NCBI RefSeq assembly: GCF_002343915.1
Contig: NZ_NETK01000001.1
Span: 5,532,001 to 5,596,000 of the forward strand
Direction: 5' to 3'
Origin: Nannocystis exedens
Lineage (GTDB): Bacteria > Myxococcota_A > Polyangia > Nannocystales > Nannocystaceae
DNA: 64,000 nt
Below the pieces are notes generated by a model. That model saw only the letters and a list, made by a program, of their open reading frames with translations, made no database searches and was not told where the DNA came from. The translations under genes were made by a program, and so were the position numbers. This document shows, one piece after another, positions 1-8,194 of the stretch; the stretch's first letter is position 1; every line of letters begins with the position of its first letter.

Positions 1-1
1 G

Positions 2-676
2 ACGCTGGTGAAGAACGGGGTGCTGCAAGAGCTGCTGATGACGCGCACGCCGAACCCGCGCCGCAAGGAGAGCAACGGCCGCGCCCGCCTCAGCCCGGGC
101 CTGGCCTGGGGCGCGGCGATCACCAACCTGTCGCTCAAGTCGAAGAAGCGCGGGTCGACGCGCAAGGCGCTCGAGAAGGAGCTGCTCCGCCGCGCCCGCG
201 AGGACGGCTACGAGTACGCGTACATCGTCGAGTCGCTGCGCGACGGCAACATCCTCGGGCCGGTCAACCGCGAGGGCGCGACGAGCTACAGCACCGGCCG
301 CAAGGTGTCGCTGCCGCTGCCGGCGAAGATCTACCGGCTCGACGCGTCGGGCAAGAAGACGCTGATCCGCGGGGCGATGCTGGCCCCGGCGTCGATGCGG
401 GTGCTGCGGCGGATCCGCGCCGTCGGCAACAGCGCCCAGGCGCTGCCGCTGCGGATCGCCCCCGGCGCGACGGGGGGCTTCGGCGCGGAGACTTCGATGG
501 ACGGGATCCTCAGCAACACGGTCGACGTCAGCGTGAGCACGCCCGACCTGCTGCTCGACGGGCTCGAGCTGGTGGTCGAGCGCAGCGAGAACGAGCGCCT
601 GCCGATCCTCGAGCATCCGCTCCGCCGCGGGCAGACGCCGCCGCCGCAGCCAGCGGCCGCCGACGACGCCGAGTGA
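2..676 (+). CDS. TldD/PmbA-family metalloprotease-like protein, C-terminal part (5' end outside window)
   Basis: The reading frame is open from the window edge, so the N-terminus is missing and about 224 residues are visible. The segment NGVLQELLMTRTP followed by KESNGRAR and a C-terminal stretch ending in STPDLLLDGLELVVER fits the C-terminal domain of the TldD/PmbA family, where a barrel domain closes the active site. Family members are metal-dependent proteases that act on unfolded peptides or modified peptide precursors. The zinc-binding HExxxH motif would lie upstream of the window and cannot be checked. The tail is Pro/Ala-rich. Assignment is from recognised family pattern only; another myxobacterial TldD paralogue is equally possible. 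Confidence 0.7.
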   Translation, partial: TLVKNGVLQELLMTRTPNPRRKESNGRARLSPGLAWGAAITNLSLKSKKRGSTRKALEKELLRRAREDGYEYAYIVESLRDGNILGPVNREGATSYSTGRKVSLPLPAKIYRLDASGKKTLIRGAMLAPASMRVLRRIRAVGNSAQALPLRIAPGATGGFGAETSMDGILSNTVDVSVSTPDLLLDGLELVVERSENERLPILEHPLRRGQTPPPQPAAADDAE

Positions 677-747
677 ACCGGGACGCGCCGCTCGCGTCAC
701 CCGGGCCGGCCGCGACCATGACGGCGTGCCCGGCTATCATCGCTGTG

Positions 748-1434
748 ATGATCAGCCTCGAGCCGCTCGGCACCGGCGTGTTCCTTCCGGCGATCCTCAT
801 CGGTTACGAGGCGCCGGGCGCCGTGTCGCTCGAGCATTTGAACGCCGCGTTGCCGCCCGACGGCGCCATCGTCCGCGTATTTCAGCAGGCCGGAGGCGAC
901 TGCATGTCCTATCCGACCGCGTTCGGGGCGTTGCTACGACTCGAGGCCAACCGCGGCCGCGACGGGGGTCCGCTGGACGTGTTGGTCCGTGGGCTGAAGG
1001 CGATGAGCGAGGACCCCGACATGGAGACGCTGCGCCAGTACCCCGTGTTGCGGGCGCTCGTCGGTACGAGCGGTCGGTCGTACGAGTCGTCCGAGCTCGA
1101 CTCGCTCGCCCGTTACCTCGAGCGGTTCTTCGACGTGCCGGCGTTCGTGAGCGGGCTCGAGGCCTTCGTCTGCTTCGCGCCTTGCGACGCGCTCGAGTTC
1201 TTCGGCGGCTGGAACGTGCTCACTTGCCGGCTCCCGACGCATGATGACGCCAGGCTCACGATCTACGCGGACACGCCCGGCCACCACTTCGACGAGAGCA
1301 ACGCGTCCGAGCTGATCCGGGACGACATCCGCGTCTTCGACGCCGAGCGGCTCCGCGCGATCGCCGACCTCGGCCAGCGACTCGGACTCCCGGGTCGACC
1401 GTCTGCGTTCCTCTCGTGGGAGAACTGCGAATGA
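748..1434 (+). CDS. Hypothetical protein
   Basis: About 228 residues starting ISLEPLGTGVFLPAIL; I do not recognise a family. It is soluble-looking, acidic, with no signal peptide and no membrane segment. Longer in-frame starts exist (back to 673, overlapping the upstream stop), but ATG 748 or GTG 745 is preferred because the frame upstream is low-quality Pro/Ala sequence and a TATCAT hexamer lies at 735-740, 7 bases before the ATG. Codon use is less GC-extreme than its neighbours (codons such as GTA, TTG and TAC occur), hinting at a different history. It lies between a protease gene and a convergent kinase-like gene; nothing in context assigns a function. Confidence 0.6.
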   Translation: MISLEPLGTGVFLPAILIGYEAPGAVSLEHLNAALPPDGAIVRVFQQAGGDCMSYPTAFGALLRLEANRGRDGGPLDVLVRGLKAMSEDPDMETLRQYPVLRALVGTSGRSYESSELDSLARYLERFFDVPAFVSGLEAFVCFAPCDALEFFGGWNVLTCRLPTHDDARLTIYADTPGHHFDESNASELIRDDIRVFDAERLRAIADLGQRLGLPGRPSAFLSWENCE

Positions 1435-1514
1435 GCTGCGGCTCGCGCCCCGGACGGTACGACCTCGCCCGAGCCCTCCGACGGGCGCCGAGGAGGACGC
1501 GGGAACGGCCGCCG

Positions 1515-3836
1515 TCAGCGAGTGAGCACGACGGCGAGCGCGGCGAGGATCAACACGCCGAGGGCGATGTTGAAGAGGATGAGCCGGCGCGGCGACAGCC
1601 ACGGGTTTTCGCCGGGCGACGGCTTGTCGGCGGCCGGCGCCCGGGGCTCCGCAGCGCCGGCCGGGCGGCGCGTCATCGCGGCGCGGGCCTGCTCCCCGAG
1701 GTTTGACACCACCTGCGTCGTTTCTGCGGGCACGGCGGCGGGGCGGGCGTCGCGAGGGCCGCGGTCGGGGATGTCCTTCGGGTCAGGCAGGGCGAGGGTC
1801 GACTCGGCCGGCCGCGCGCCGCCCCGGTCGAGGACGACCGTCGACTCGGGGCGCCGGCCGGGCTGGCCATCTGGCCCTTCGTGCAGGTCCGAATGGCCGA
1901 GGGCGGTGATGCGGGGGATGGCCCGCGTCACCTCGTCGTCGTTGGCTTCCTCGAAGGTGTCCTCGGGGACAGATTGGGAAGGACGCGGCTTCAGCGTCGG
2001 CATCGCGGTCGTCGCCGCGTCCTCGTCGGCCGGGGCGCGGCGTTCCGGCGCGCGAGCGGGATCGGGGAGCGCCATGGTCGCCTCCGGAGCGGGGCGCCGG
2101 CCGTCGCGCTCGGTGGTGGTCCAGTCGGCGGGCAGACCTGGCTGTTCGGCCAGCCCGCCGGCGCGGGGCAGGGCCAGGGTCGTCTCGGGCGCGGGGCGCC
2201 GGCCGTCGCGCGCGAAGGTGGTCCAGTCGGCGGGCAGACCCGGCTGCTTCGACGGCTCGTCGGACCTCGGCCGGCGCGCGGTCTTCTCGGGCGGAGCCCG
2301 GCGCCGGCCGTCGCGCCCGGTCGCGGGGACGCCTGGCTTTTTGGACAGGTCGGCGGGCAAGGGCAGGGCGACGGTCGCCTCGCGCGGGGGGGCCGGGCGC
2401 CGGAAGTCGCGCTCGGTGGTGATCCAGTCGGCGGGCAGCTCGGGCGGAGCGGGCACGAAGTTGGCCTCCGGCCGGCTCTTGCCGCCCTTCGGCGCAGGCG
2501 CCGGTTTGGGGTCGCGCCCGGCCGGACCTGGCCTTCGGGACACCCGAGCCGGCTCGCGCAGCGCCATCGTCAGCTCGGGGCCCGTCGGCCGGCGAGCGTC
2601 TCGCTCGGTGCTCGGTTCGGGAGTGACGATGGGCCCGGTCGAGAGGTGCGGCAGTGGTTCGTGCGCCGGCTTGCCGGTCGCCGACGGACGCGCCGGCGTC
2701 GGCCGCTCGGCCCCGGAGCCGAGCAGCGCGGGCTCGTCCGCCGCGGGCGGCGAATCGGCGGTGGCGGGCGCGACGGGTGCCACGAATGCCGCGTCCTTGT
2801 GCGGATCGCGGGCGCCGGCCTCGGGTGCGGCGATCGGCGGCTTCGGCCGGGCCACGGGGATCCGCAATTGCGTGGTCGGATCGACCGTGGGAGCCGGCTC
2901 GTCGACGGTTTCTGCGGTGTGTGCAATGTCGGCGGCGGTCGGCCGCGGCGCCATGCTGCCGACGGATTGGCGCACCAGCGTCAATGCGCGCAGGAACTCG
3001 CGCGCGCTCGCGTGGCGCTCGTCCGGGCGCCGGGCCAGCGCCCGCGTCAAGAGCGACCGGGCCTGCAGCGGCAGCCCGGCGGTCGACAGATCGGGCGTCG
3101 CTTGCAGCACCCGGTGGGCCGCCTTGAACGCCGACGCACCGGCGAATGGATGGACCCCGGTCGTCAATTCGAATAGTAGTACCGCGAGCGTGAACACGTC
3201 GGCGCGGGCGTCGCCGCCGTTGCCTTCGATCTGCTCCGGCGCGCGGTAATCGACGAACACGCCGCCGTCCCGCGGGGCGACCGGCGAGACCGCGAGCTCG
3301 GCGATCCCGAGGTCCAGCAGCCGCACCTGCGAGCTCTCGGTGATCCACACGTTGCCTGGTTTGAGCGCGCGGTGCGCGAGCCCTGTGGCCTCGTGCACGA
3401 CCGCGAGCGCGTCCGCGCAGGTGCTCACGATCTCCGCGGCCCGCGCCCATTGCAGCGGCTCGCCGCGGGCGCGCAGGCCGTCGAGGTCGGCGCCCGCGAG
3501 CCACTCCGCGACGGCGAAGCGCGGCCCGCCGGCGACGACAGGCGTCTGGGGCAGCACGACCGCGGGGTGGCTCACCGCGGCGGCGGTGCGGATGGCCTCG
3601 GTGTAGCGGCGGAACGCCTCCGACGAGGTTGCGGAAGCGTCGAACAGTTTGAGCGCGCAGGTCTGACGGCGCTCGCGGTCCCACGCCAGGAACACGCGTC
3701 CGAGGCCGCCGCCGCCGACGGGCTCGCGCAGCTCCCAGCGCCCGCCGAGCACGTCTCCGACCCTGGCTCTCGCCTCGCTGGTGCCCGTCACGACCGTAGC
3801 GAGCATCCACCGATCGGCGCGGGCGAGCAACCGCAT
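1515..3836 (-). CDS. Membrane-anchored Ser/Thr kinase-fold protein, predicted pseudokinase
   Basis: 773 residues from ATG 3836 (an alternative in-frame ATG is at 3806). An N-terminal kinase domain spans about residues 30-290: Gly-rich loop VGGGGLGRVF, the ATP-binding Lys in CALKLF (K63), DLG (D175) in place of DFG, and an APE-type RAPEQ. The catalytic loop reads HRALKPGN, with Ala157 where HRD has the catalytic Asp, so phosphotransfer is probably lost. Residues about 290-740 are a disordered Pro/Arg-rich linker with roughly ten Thr-centred motifs of the type ETTLALP, ESTVVL or EATMALP. A single membrane helix (about 748-770, LILFNIALGVLILAALAVV) sits at the very C-terminus, so the kinase domain should face the cytoplasm. 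It may be a scaffold or regulator phosphorylated by another kinase. Confidence 0.85.
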   Translation of the reverse strand: MRLLARADRWMLATVVTGTSEARARVGDVLGGRWELREPVGGGGLGRVFLAWDRERRQTCALKLFDASATSSEAFRRYTEAIRTAAAVSHPAVVLPQTPVVAGGPRFAVAEWLAGADLDGLRARGEPLQWARAAEIVSTCADALAVVHEATGLAHRALKPGNVWITESSQVRLLDLGIAELAVSPVAPRDGGVFVDYRAPEQIEGNGGDARADVFTLAVLLFELTTGVHPFAGASAFKAAHRVLQATPDLSTAGLPLQARSLLTRALARRPDERHASAREFLRALTLVRQSVGSMAPRPTAADIAHTAETVDEPAPTVDPTTQLRIPVARPKPPIAAPEAGARDPHKDAAFVAPVAPATADSPPAADEPALLGSGAERPTPARPSATGKPAHEPLPHLSTGPIVTPEPSTERDARRPTGPELTMALREPARVSRRPGPAGRDPKPAPAPKGGKSRPEANFVPAPPELPADWITTERDFRRPAPPREATVALPLPADLSKKPGVPATGRDGRRRAPPEKTARRPRSDEPSKQPGLPADWTTFARDGRRPAPETTLALPRAGGLAEQPGLPADWTTTERDGRRPAPEATMALPDPARAPERRAPADEDAATTAMPTLKPRPSQSVPEDTFEEANDDEVTRAIPRITALGHSDLHEGPDGQPGRRPESTVVLDRGGARPAESTLALPDPKDIPDRGPRDARPAAVPAETTQVVSNLGEQARAAMTRRPAGAAEPRAPAADKPSPGENPWLSPRRLILFNIALGVLILAALAVVLTR

Positions 3837-3958
3837 ATGACATGACCGAAGTCGCGCAGCAGCCCGCGCCGCTGTAATGGGGCGTTTTCGTCGCAGGGCC
3901 TCCGCGCCTTGTCGGGGCCGATCGCGTGTAGTAGCTTTCCGACTTCGTTCGAGCGCTC

Positions 3959-6181
3959 ATGACGGAAAGTGGCAGCACCGCCCTGCTGGGCAATCGATCG
4001 ATGTTCACATTCACCGTGGACGGCTGCAGCGAGGAGCTGCGGGTGGTCCGGTTCACCGGCGAGGAGGCCGTCTCCTCGCTGTTCGGGTTCCGCCTCGAGC
4101 TGGCCTCCGTGACGGTTCCGCTCGACGACCTGGTCGGCCACGCCGCGGTGCTGACGATCCAGGGCCGCGAGGCGCCCCGCCACGTCCACGGCCTGGTGTG
4201 TGACGCGCGTTACGTCGGCGAATCGTCGAGCTACACCCTCCACGAGGTCACGCTGGTGCCGGAGATCTGGACGCTCCAGCAGCGCGCGGGCAGCCGGATC
4301 TTCCAGGGCCAGTCGACGCCCGAGATCGTCGCCAAGGTGCTCGAGACGGCCGGCATCCCGCGCGCCGGGGTGCGGACGCAGCTGCACGCGACCTACGCCC
4401 CGCGCGACTACTGCGTACAATACCGCGAGACCGACCTCGACTTCATCCATCGGCTGATGGAAGCCGACGGTATGTATTATTTCTTCGAGCACCACGAGGA
4501 CAGGCACGTCCTCGTGATCACCGATCAGGCCGACGGCGGCTCGCCGATCGCCGAAGATCCTGCGCTCGGCTTCAACGCCACCCGCGAGCGCGAGCGACTG
4601 CTGCGATTCACCCTCGGCGAGAGCATCCGCCCGCAGCGCGTGTCGCTGCGCGACCGCAACCTCCACACCCCCGCCGAGGAGGTCGAGGCCGAGGAGGGGC
4701 AGGGCGACGCGCGCGAGCTCTACGACTACCCCGGCGGCTTCCAGGTCGGCGGCCGCGGCGGCCCGGAGACGGCGGGCAAGCAGGCGCGCCTGCGCCTCGA
4801 GGCGGTGCAGGCGACCCGGCGCTCGGGCAGCGGCGAGAGCGACAGCCCGCGCCTGACCCCCGGCTATTTCTTCAACGTCGCCGACGAGTCGCGTCCCCAC
4901 CTCGCCGGCGAGTACCGGCTGATCCGCGTCGTCCACCGCGGCGAGCAGCCGCAGGTGCTCGACGAGGCCGCGACCGGCGAGTTCTCGTACACCAACCGCT
5001 TCGATTGCAGCGCCGCCGAGGTGCCGTACCGCGCGCCGCGGCGCACGCCCAAGCCGACGGTGCACGGGGTGCAGACGGCGACGGTGGTCGGCCCCGGCAG
5101 CGAGGAGATCCACGTCGACGAGCACGGCCGCGTGAAGGTGCAATTCCACTGGGACCGCCGCGGCGCCTTCGACGACGGCAGCTCGTGCTGGGTGCGCGTC
5201 AGCCAGATGTGGGCGGGCAACGGCTTCGGGGCGATGTTCCTGCCGCGGATCGGCCACGAGGTGATCGTCGACTTCATCGAGGGCGACCCCGATCGGCCGA
5301 TCATCACCGGGCGGATCTACACCGGCGTCAACACGCCGCCCTATCCGCTGCCCGACCAGAAGACGAAGAGCACGATCAAGTCGGAGTCGAGCCCGGGCGG
5401 CGGCGGCTCGAACGAGCTGCGCTTCGAGGACGCGAAGGGCAGCGAGGAGATCTTCCTCCACGGCCAGAAGGACTGGAACATCGTCATCGAGCACGACAAG
5501 ACCCAGTCGGTCGGCAACGACGAAGCGCGGTCGGTCGGCCACGACAGCGCAGTGGCGATCGGCCACGACGAGACGATCGACGTCGGCAACGACCGCACGA
5601 TCACCGTCGGCAAGATGCACGTCGAGCGGATCGGCGCCAACATGTCGATCGGCGTCGGCCAGAACCTCACCGAGACCGTCGGCGCCAGCGCGACCTTCAC
5701 CGTCGCCGTCGACCAGACCGAGTCGATCGGCGCCAACAAGGCCGAGACCGTCGGCATCGCCAGCACCCTGGCCGTCGGCGCGGCCTATGCGGTGACCGTC
5801 GGCGGGGCGATGACGGAGAACGTCGGCCTCGCCAAGTCCGAGACCGTCGGCCTCGCCCGCGCGCTGAGCGTCGGCGGCAGCAGCTCCGAGAGCGTCGGCG
5901 GGGCCAAGAGCGTCAGCGCGGCCGACAACATCACCGAGAGCGCCGGCAAGAACATCGGCCTCCAGGCCGGCAAGCACGTCAACGTCACCGCCGGCGAGAA
6001 CCTCAACCTCGCCGCCGGCAAGAAGGCCGCGGTCGTCGCCGCCGACCAGCTGTCGATCCAGTGCGGCAACGCGACGGTCGTCCTCAAGAAGAACGGCGAC
6101 ATCACGATCCAGGCGAAAAAGCTCAGCATCAAGGCCACCGGCGAGGTCACCGTCAAGGGCTCGAAGATCAAGCTCAACTGA
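3959..6181 (+). CDS. vgrG: Type VI secretion VgrG spike protein
   Basis: 740 residues. The N-terminal gp27-like domain (about residues 15-350) carries typical VgrG sequence such as YCVQYRETDLDFIHRLME and GMYYFFEH. The gp5-like OB fold starts near residue 384 (EIHVDEHGRVKVQFHWDRRG) and continues through WAGNGFGAMFLPRIGHEV. From about residue 500 to the end are repeats of a VGxD/xxxSVG pattern, the triple-stranded beta-helix of the spike needle. VgrG trimers cap the T6SS tube and carry effectors out of the cell. The next two genes encode T6SS-associated families, but no sheath, tube or baseplate genes lie in the window, so this is an orphan spike module. The C-terminus has no fused enzymatic domain. 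Confidence 0.95.
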   Translation: MTESGSTALLGNRSMFTFTVDGCSEELRVVRFTGEEAVSSLFGFRLELASVTVPLDDLVGHAAVLTIQGREAPRHVHGLVCDARYVGESSSYTLHEVTLVPEIWTLQQRAGSRIFQGQSTPEIVAKVLETAGIPRAGVRTQLHATYAPRDYCVQYRETDLDFIHRLMEADGMYYFFEHHEDRHVLVITDQADGGSPIAEDPALGFNATRERERLLRFTLGESIRPQRVSLRDRNLHTPAEEVEAEEGQGDARELYDYPGGFQVGGRGGPETAGKQARLRLEAVQATRRSGSGESDSPRLTPGYFFNVADESRPHLAGEYRLIRVVHRGEQPQVLDEAATGEFSYTNRFDCSAAEVPYRAPRRTPKPTVHGVQTATVVGPGSEEIHVDEHGRVKVQFHWDRRGAFDDGSSCWVRVSQMWAGNGFGAMFLPRIGHEVIVDFIEGDPDRPIITGRIYTGVNTPPYPLPDQKTKSTIKSESSPGGGGSNELRFEDAKGSEEIFLHGQKDWNIVIEHDKTQSVGNDEARSVGHDSAVAIGHDETIDVGNDRTITVGKMHVERIGANMSIGVGQNLTETVGASATFTVAVDQTESIGANKAETVGIASTLAVGAAYAVTVGGAMTENVGLAKSETVGLARALSVGGSSSESVGGAKSVSAADNITESAGKNIGLQAGKHVNVTAGENLNLAAGKKAAVVAADQLSIQCGNATVVLKKNGDITIQAKKLSIKATGEVTVKGSKIKLN

Positions 6182-6296
6182 CCCCCGCGCCGCTCGTTCC
6201 CCGCGCCCGCGCGGCGCGTTCCACGGCCCTCCGGGCCCGATTCGCCTCCACCCTCAACTTCTCACGCCTGAGCCGTTCGAACCCGAGGAGCAATTC

Positions 6297-6767
6297 ATGG
6301 CCGCGCGTCGCCCCGCATCGTCCCGCGTCGTCCCGATCGTCCCGCCGAACCCGGCACCGGCGTTGCCGGCGGTGCTCCTCGGCTGGCTCACCGCCGCCGA
6401 GCCGCCGCGGGTCGACTTCCCGGGCAACGCGGCGGGGCCGGTGCCGGCGCGGCTGCTGGTCGAGCTCGACGCGCGCGCGCTGACGAACGCGGTCGCCACG
6501 CGGCAGCCGGCGGCGCTGATGTTCGAGGGCGGCGACCCGTCCCGGCCGCTGATCGTCGGGCTGGTGCAGGCGCCGGGGTCGGCCCGCGAGGCCCGCGTCG
6601 ACGGCAAGCGCGTGGTCCTCACCGGCACCGAGGAGGTCGAGCTGCGCTGCGGCGAGGCCAGCATCTCGCTCAAGAAGGACGGCAAGCTGGTGATCCGCGG
6701 CGCCTACGTCGAGACCCGGGCGAAGGGCACGAATCGCATCAAGGGCGGTTCGGTGCAGATCAACTGA
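6297..6767 (+). CDS. DUF6484 domain protein, VgrG-associated
   Basis: 156 residues. The core VLLGWLTAAEPPRVDFPGN, then a stretch with LVELD, PAALMFEGGDPSRPLIVGLV, matches the DUF6484 pattern seen beside vgrG genes, an OB-like fold. The C-terminal part (EVELRCGEASISLKKDGKLV, then RIKGGSVQIN) resembles the end of the VgrG beta-helix, where LKKNGDI and VKGSKIKLN occur, so the two proteins probably stack or share an ancestor. A good ribosome binding site (GAGGAG) lies 10 bases before ATG 6297. It is 115 bases downstream of vgrG and almost touches the next gene. Likely role: accessory or adaptor of the spike; this is inference. Confidence 0.8.
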   Translation: MAARRPASSRVVPIVPPNPAPALPAVLLGWLTAAEPPRVDFPGNAAGPVPARLLVELDARALTNAVATRQPAALMFEGGDPSRPLIVGLVQAPGSAREARVDGKRVVLTGTEEVELRCGEASISLKKDGKLVIRGAYVETRAKGTNRIKGGSVQIN

Positions 6768-6770
6768 ATC

Positions 6771-8021
6771 ATGCGTGAGGGCGACGACGAGCCGCTGTGG
6801 GACGTGCTCGAGGAGCACCTCGACGAGGCCGAGTTCCTGTGGGAATCATGGGAGCAGAGCCTGGTCGCCCCCAATTATACGCTCGAGGAGGTCGCCGCCG
6901 GGGTCGAATCGCGGCTGCTGGCCCACCTCGACGGTCTGGTGATCGGCGACGCGCCGGCCGTCGAGCGATTGTTGGTACCGGCGCTCGAGTCGGATGAATC
7001 GGCGCGGGTCAGCGCGGCCGCGGCGACGCTGCTGCTCGGGCCGGTGGACACGGCGCTGGCGACGTTGTTCGCGGCGCTGCACGAGCTGCCCGATCAGCGG
7101 CCCGCGCTGGTGCGCGCGTTCGCGTGCGTCGACCACGCCGAGCTGTTGCCGCGGCTGCGGGCCGGGCTCGCCGACGTTGACGAGGCGATCGTCGCCGCAT
7201 GCGCCGAGGCGCTGGTGTTCCGCCACGAGCCGCTGGGCGAGGCGCTGTCGTTGCTGCTCGCCAGCGACGACCCGGCAGTGCGCAGCCTCGGCCTGCGGGC
7301 CCTGCCCGGCGAGGTCGACGGCCAGAGCCAGGTGCGAGCGATCCAGGCCGGGCTCGGCGACGACGATCCGCGGGTCGTCGACGCCGCGATCGCGGCCGGC
7401 CTGGTGCTCGCGCCGGCGCCGACGTGGACGCGCGTGCGGGCGCGCGCCGAGGAGCCCGGGGGCGGGCTGGCCATGCTGCTGCTGGCGCTGCGCGACGCCG
7501 CGGGCGACCGTGCGGTGGTGCAGGCGGCGCTGAGTGACGCGTCGCGGCGCGCGGCCGCGATTTACGTCCTCGGCCACGTCGGCGCGCCCGAGCTGGTCGA
7601 CGCGTGCCTCGAGTGGCTCGACGACGCCGCGTGCGGGCCGCTGATCGGCGAGATGATGCAGGCCTTGACGGGGGTCGATCTCGACGACGCCGGCCTGACG
7701 GTGGTGGTCGAGGACGAGGCGCTCGAGCACACGCCCGAGCACGACCTCCCGCGGCCCGATCCGCTGCCGACGATGCAGTGGTGGCTGCGCCAGCGGCCGC
7801 GCTTCGAGGACGGACGGCGCTACTTGCAAGGCAAGCCGCGCGGTCGCGCCGAGGTCGTCGAGGCGCTGACCGATGGACCGATGCGCCGGCGGCCTGCGCT
7901 GTTGCTCGACCTGCAGCTCCGCGCCCCGCGCGGCGTGCTGCTGCGCCTGCAGACCCGTGCGTTCACGGCCCGCCAGCGCCGCGAGCTGGCCGAGCTCCGT
8001 CGTGTGTTCGGGGCGGGCTGA
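6771..8021 (+). CDS. TIGR02270-family HEAT-repeat protein
   Basis: 416 residues, starting 3 bases after the DUF6484 stop, so co-transcribed. The opening LWDVLEEHLDEAEFLWESWE and LVAPNYTLEEVA, followed by repeated helical units such as ERLLVPALESDESARVSAAA and LLASDDPAVRSLGLRAL, fits the TIGR02270 family, which is found with VgrG in proteobacteria and myxobacteria. HEAT-like repeats cover about residues 60-300. The C-terminal 120 residues (MQWWLRQRPRFEDGRRYLQG) are conserved in the family. No signal peptide or membrane helix. Function is unknown; a chaperone or adaptor for loading cargo on the spike is plausible from position only. Confidence 0.8.
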   Translation: MREGDDEPLWDVLEEHLDEAEFLWESWEQSLVAPNYTLEEVAAGVESRLLAHLDGLVIGDAPAVERLLVPALESDESARVSAAAATLLLGPVDTALATLFAALHELPDQRPALVRAFACVDHAELLPRLRAGLADVDEAIVAACAEALVFRHEPLGEALSLLLASDDPAVRSLGLRALPGEVDGQSQVRAIQAGLGDDDPRVVDAAIAAGLVLAPAPTWTRVRARAEEPGGGLAMLLLALRDAAGDRAVVQAALSDASRRAAAIYVLGHVGAPELVDACLEWLDDAACGPLIGEMMQALTGVDLDDAGLTVVVEDEALEHTPEHDLPRPDPLPTMQWWLRQRPRFEDGRRYLQGKPRGRAEVVEALTDGPMRRRPALLLDLQLRAPRGVLLRLQTRAFTARQRRELAELRRVFGAG

Positions 8022-8142
8022 CCCGCGAGGTCGTGATTTGGCGCGGCGACCGGGACACGGCAGCGCGGCCAGGCCGCGCGTCGCGGCCCATTCGTCGGGG
8101 CGCGACCTCCGGGAGGCGCAGGGACGAGCTCCGGAGAATCAA

Positions 8143-8172
8143 ATGGCCCTCCGGACAGGTCCGAAGGGCCAT
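8143..8172. repeat. Dispersed ACATGTC-type hairpin, long palindromic copy
   Basis: A 30-base near-perfect palindrome, ATGGCCCTCCGGACA and its complement, between two convergent genes. It could act as a bidirectional transcription barrier, but no T-run follows on either strand. The arms contain the GGACAGGTCC core of the dispersed hairpin family described in the findings. Confidence 0.75.
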
Positions 8173-8194
8173 GGCTCGGGCGCCAGCGAGCGGC

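Noticed and set aside
3788-5977. A long minus-strand frame opposite vgrG
   Set aside because: It is repetitive (DADGLGLGEADVLR-like) because it mirrors the VgrG needle repeats. The plus strand has unmistakable VgrG domains.
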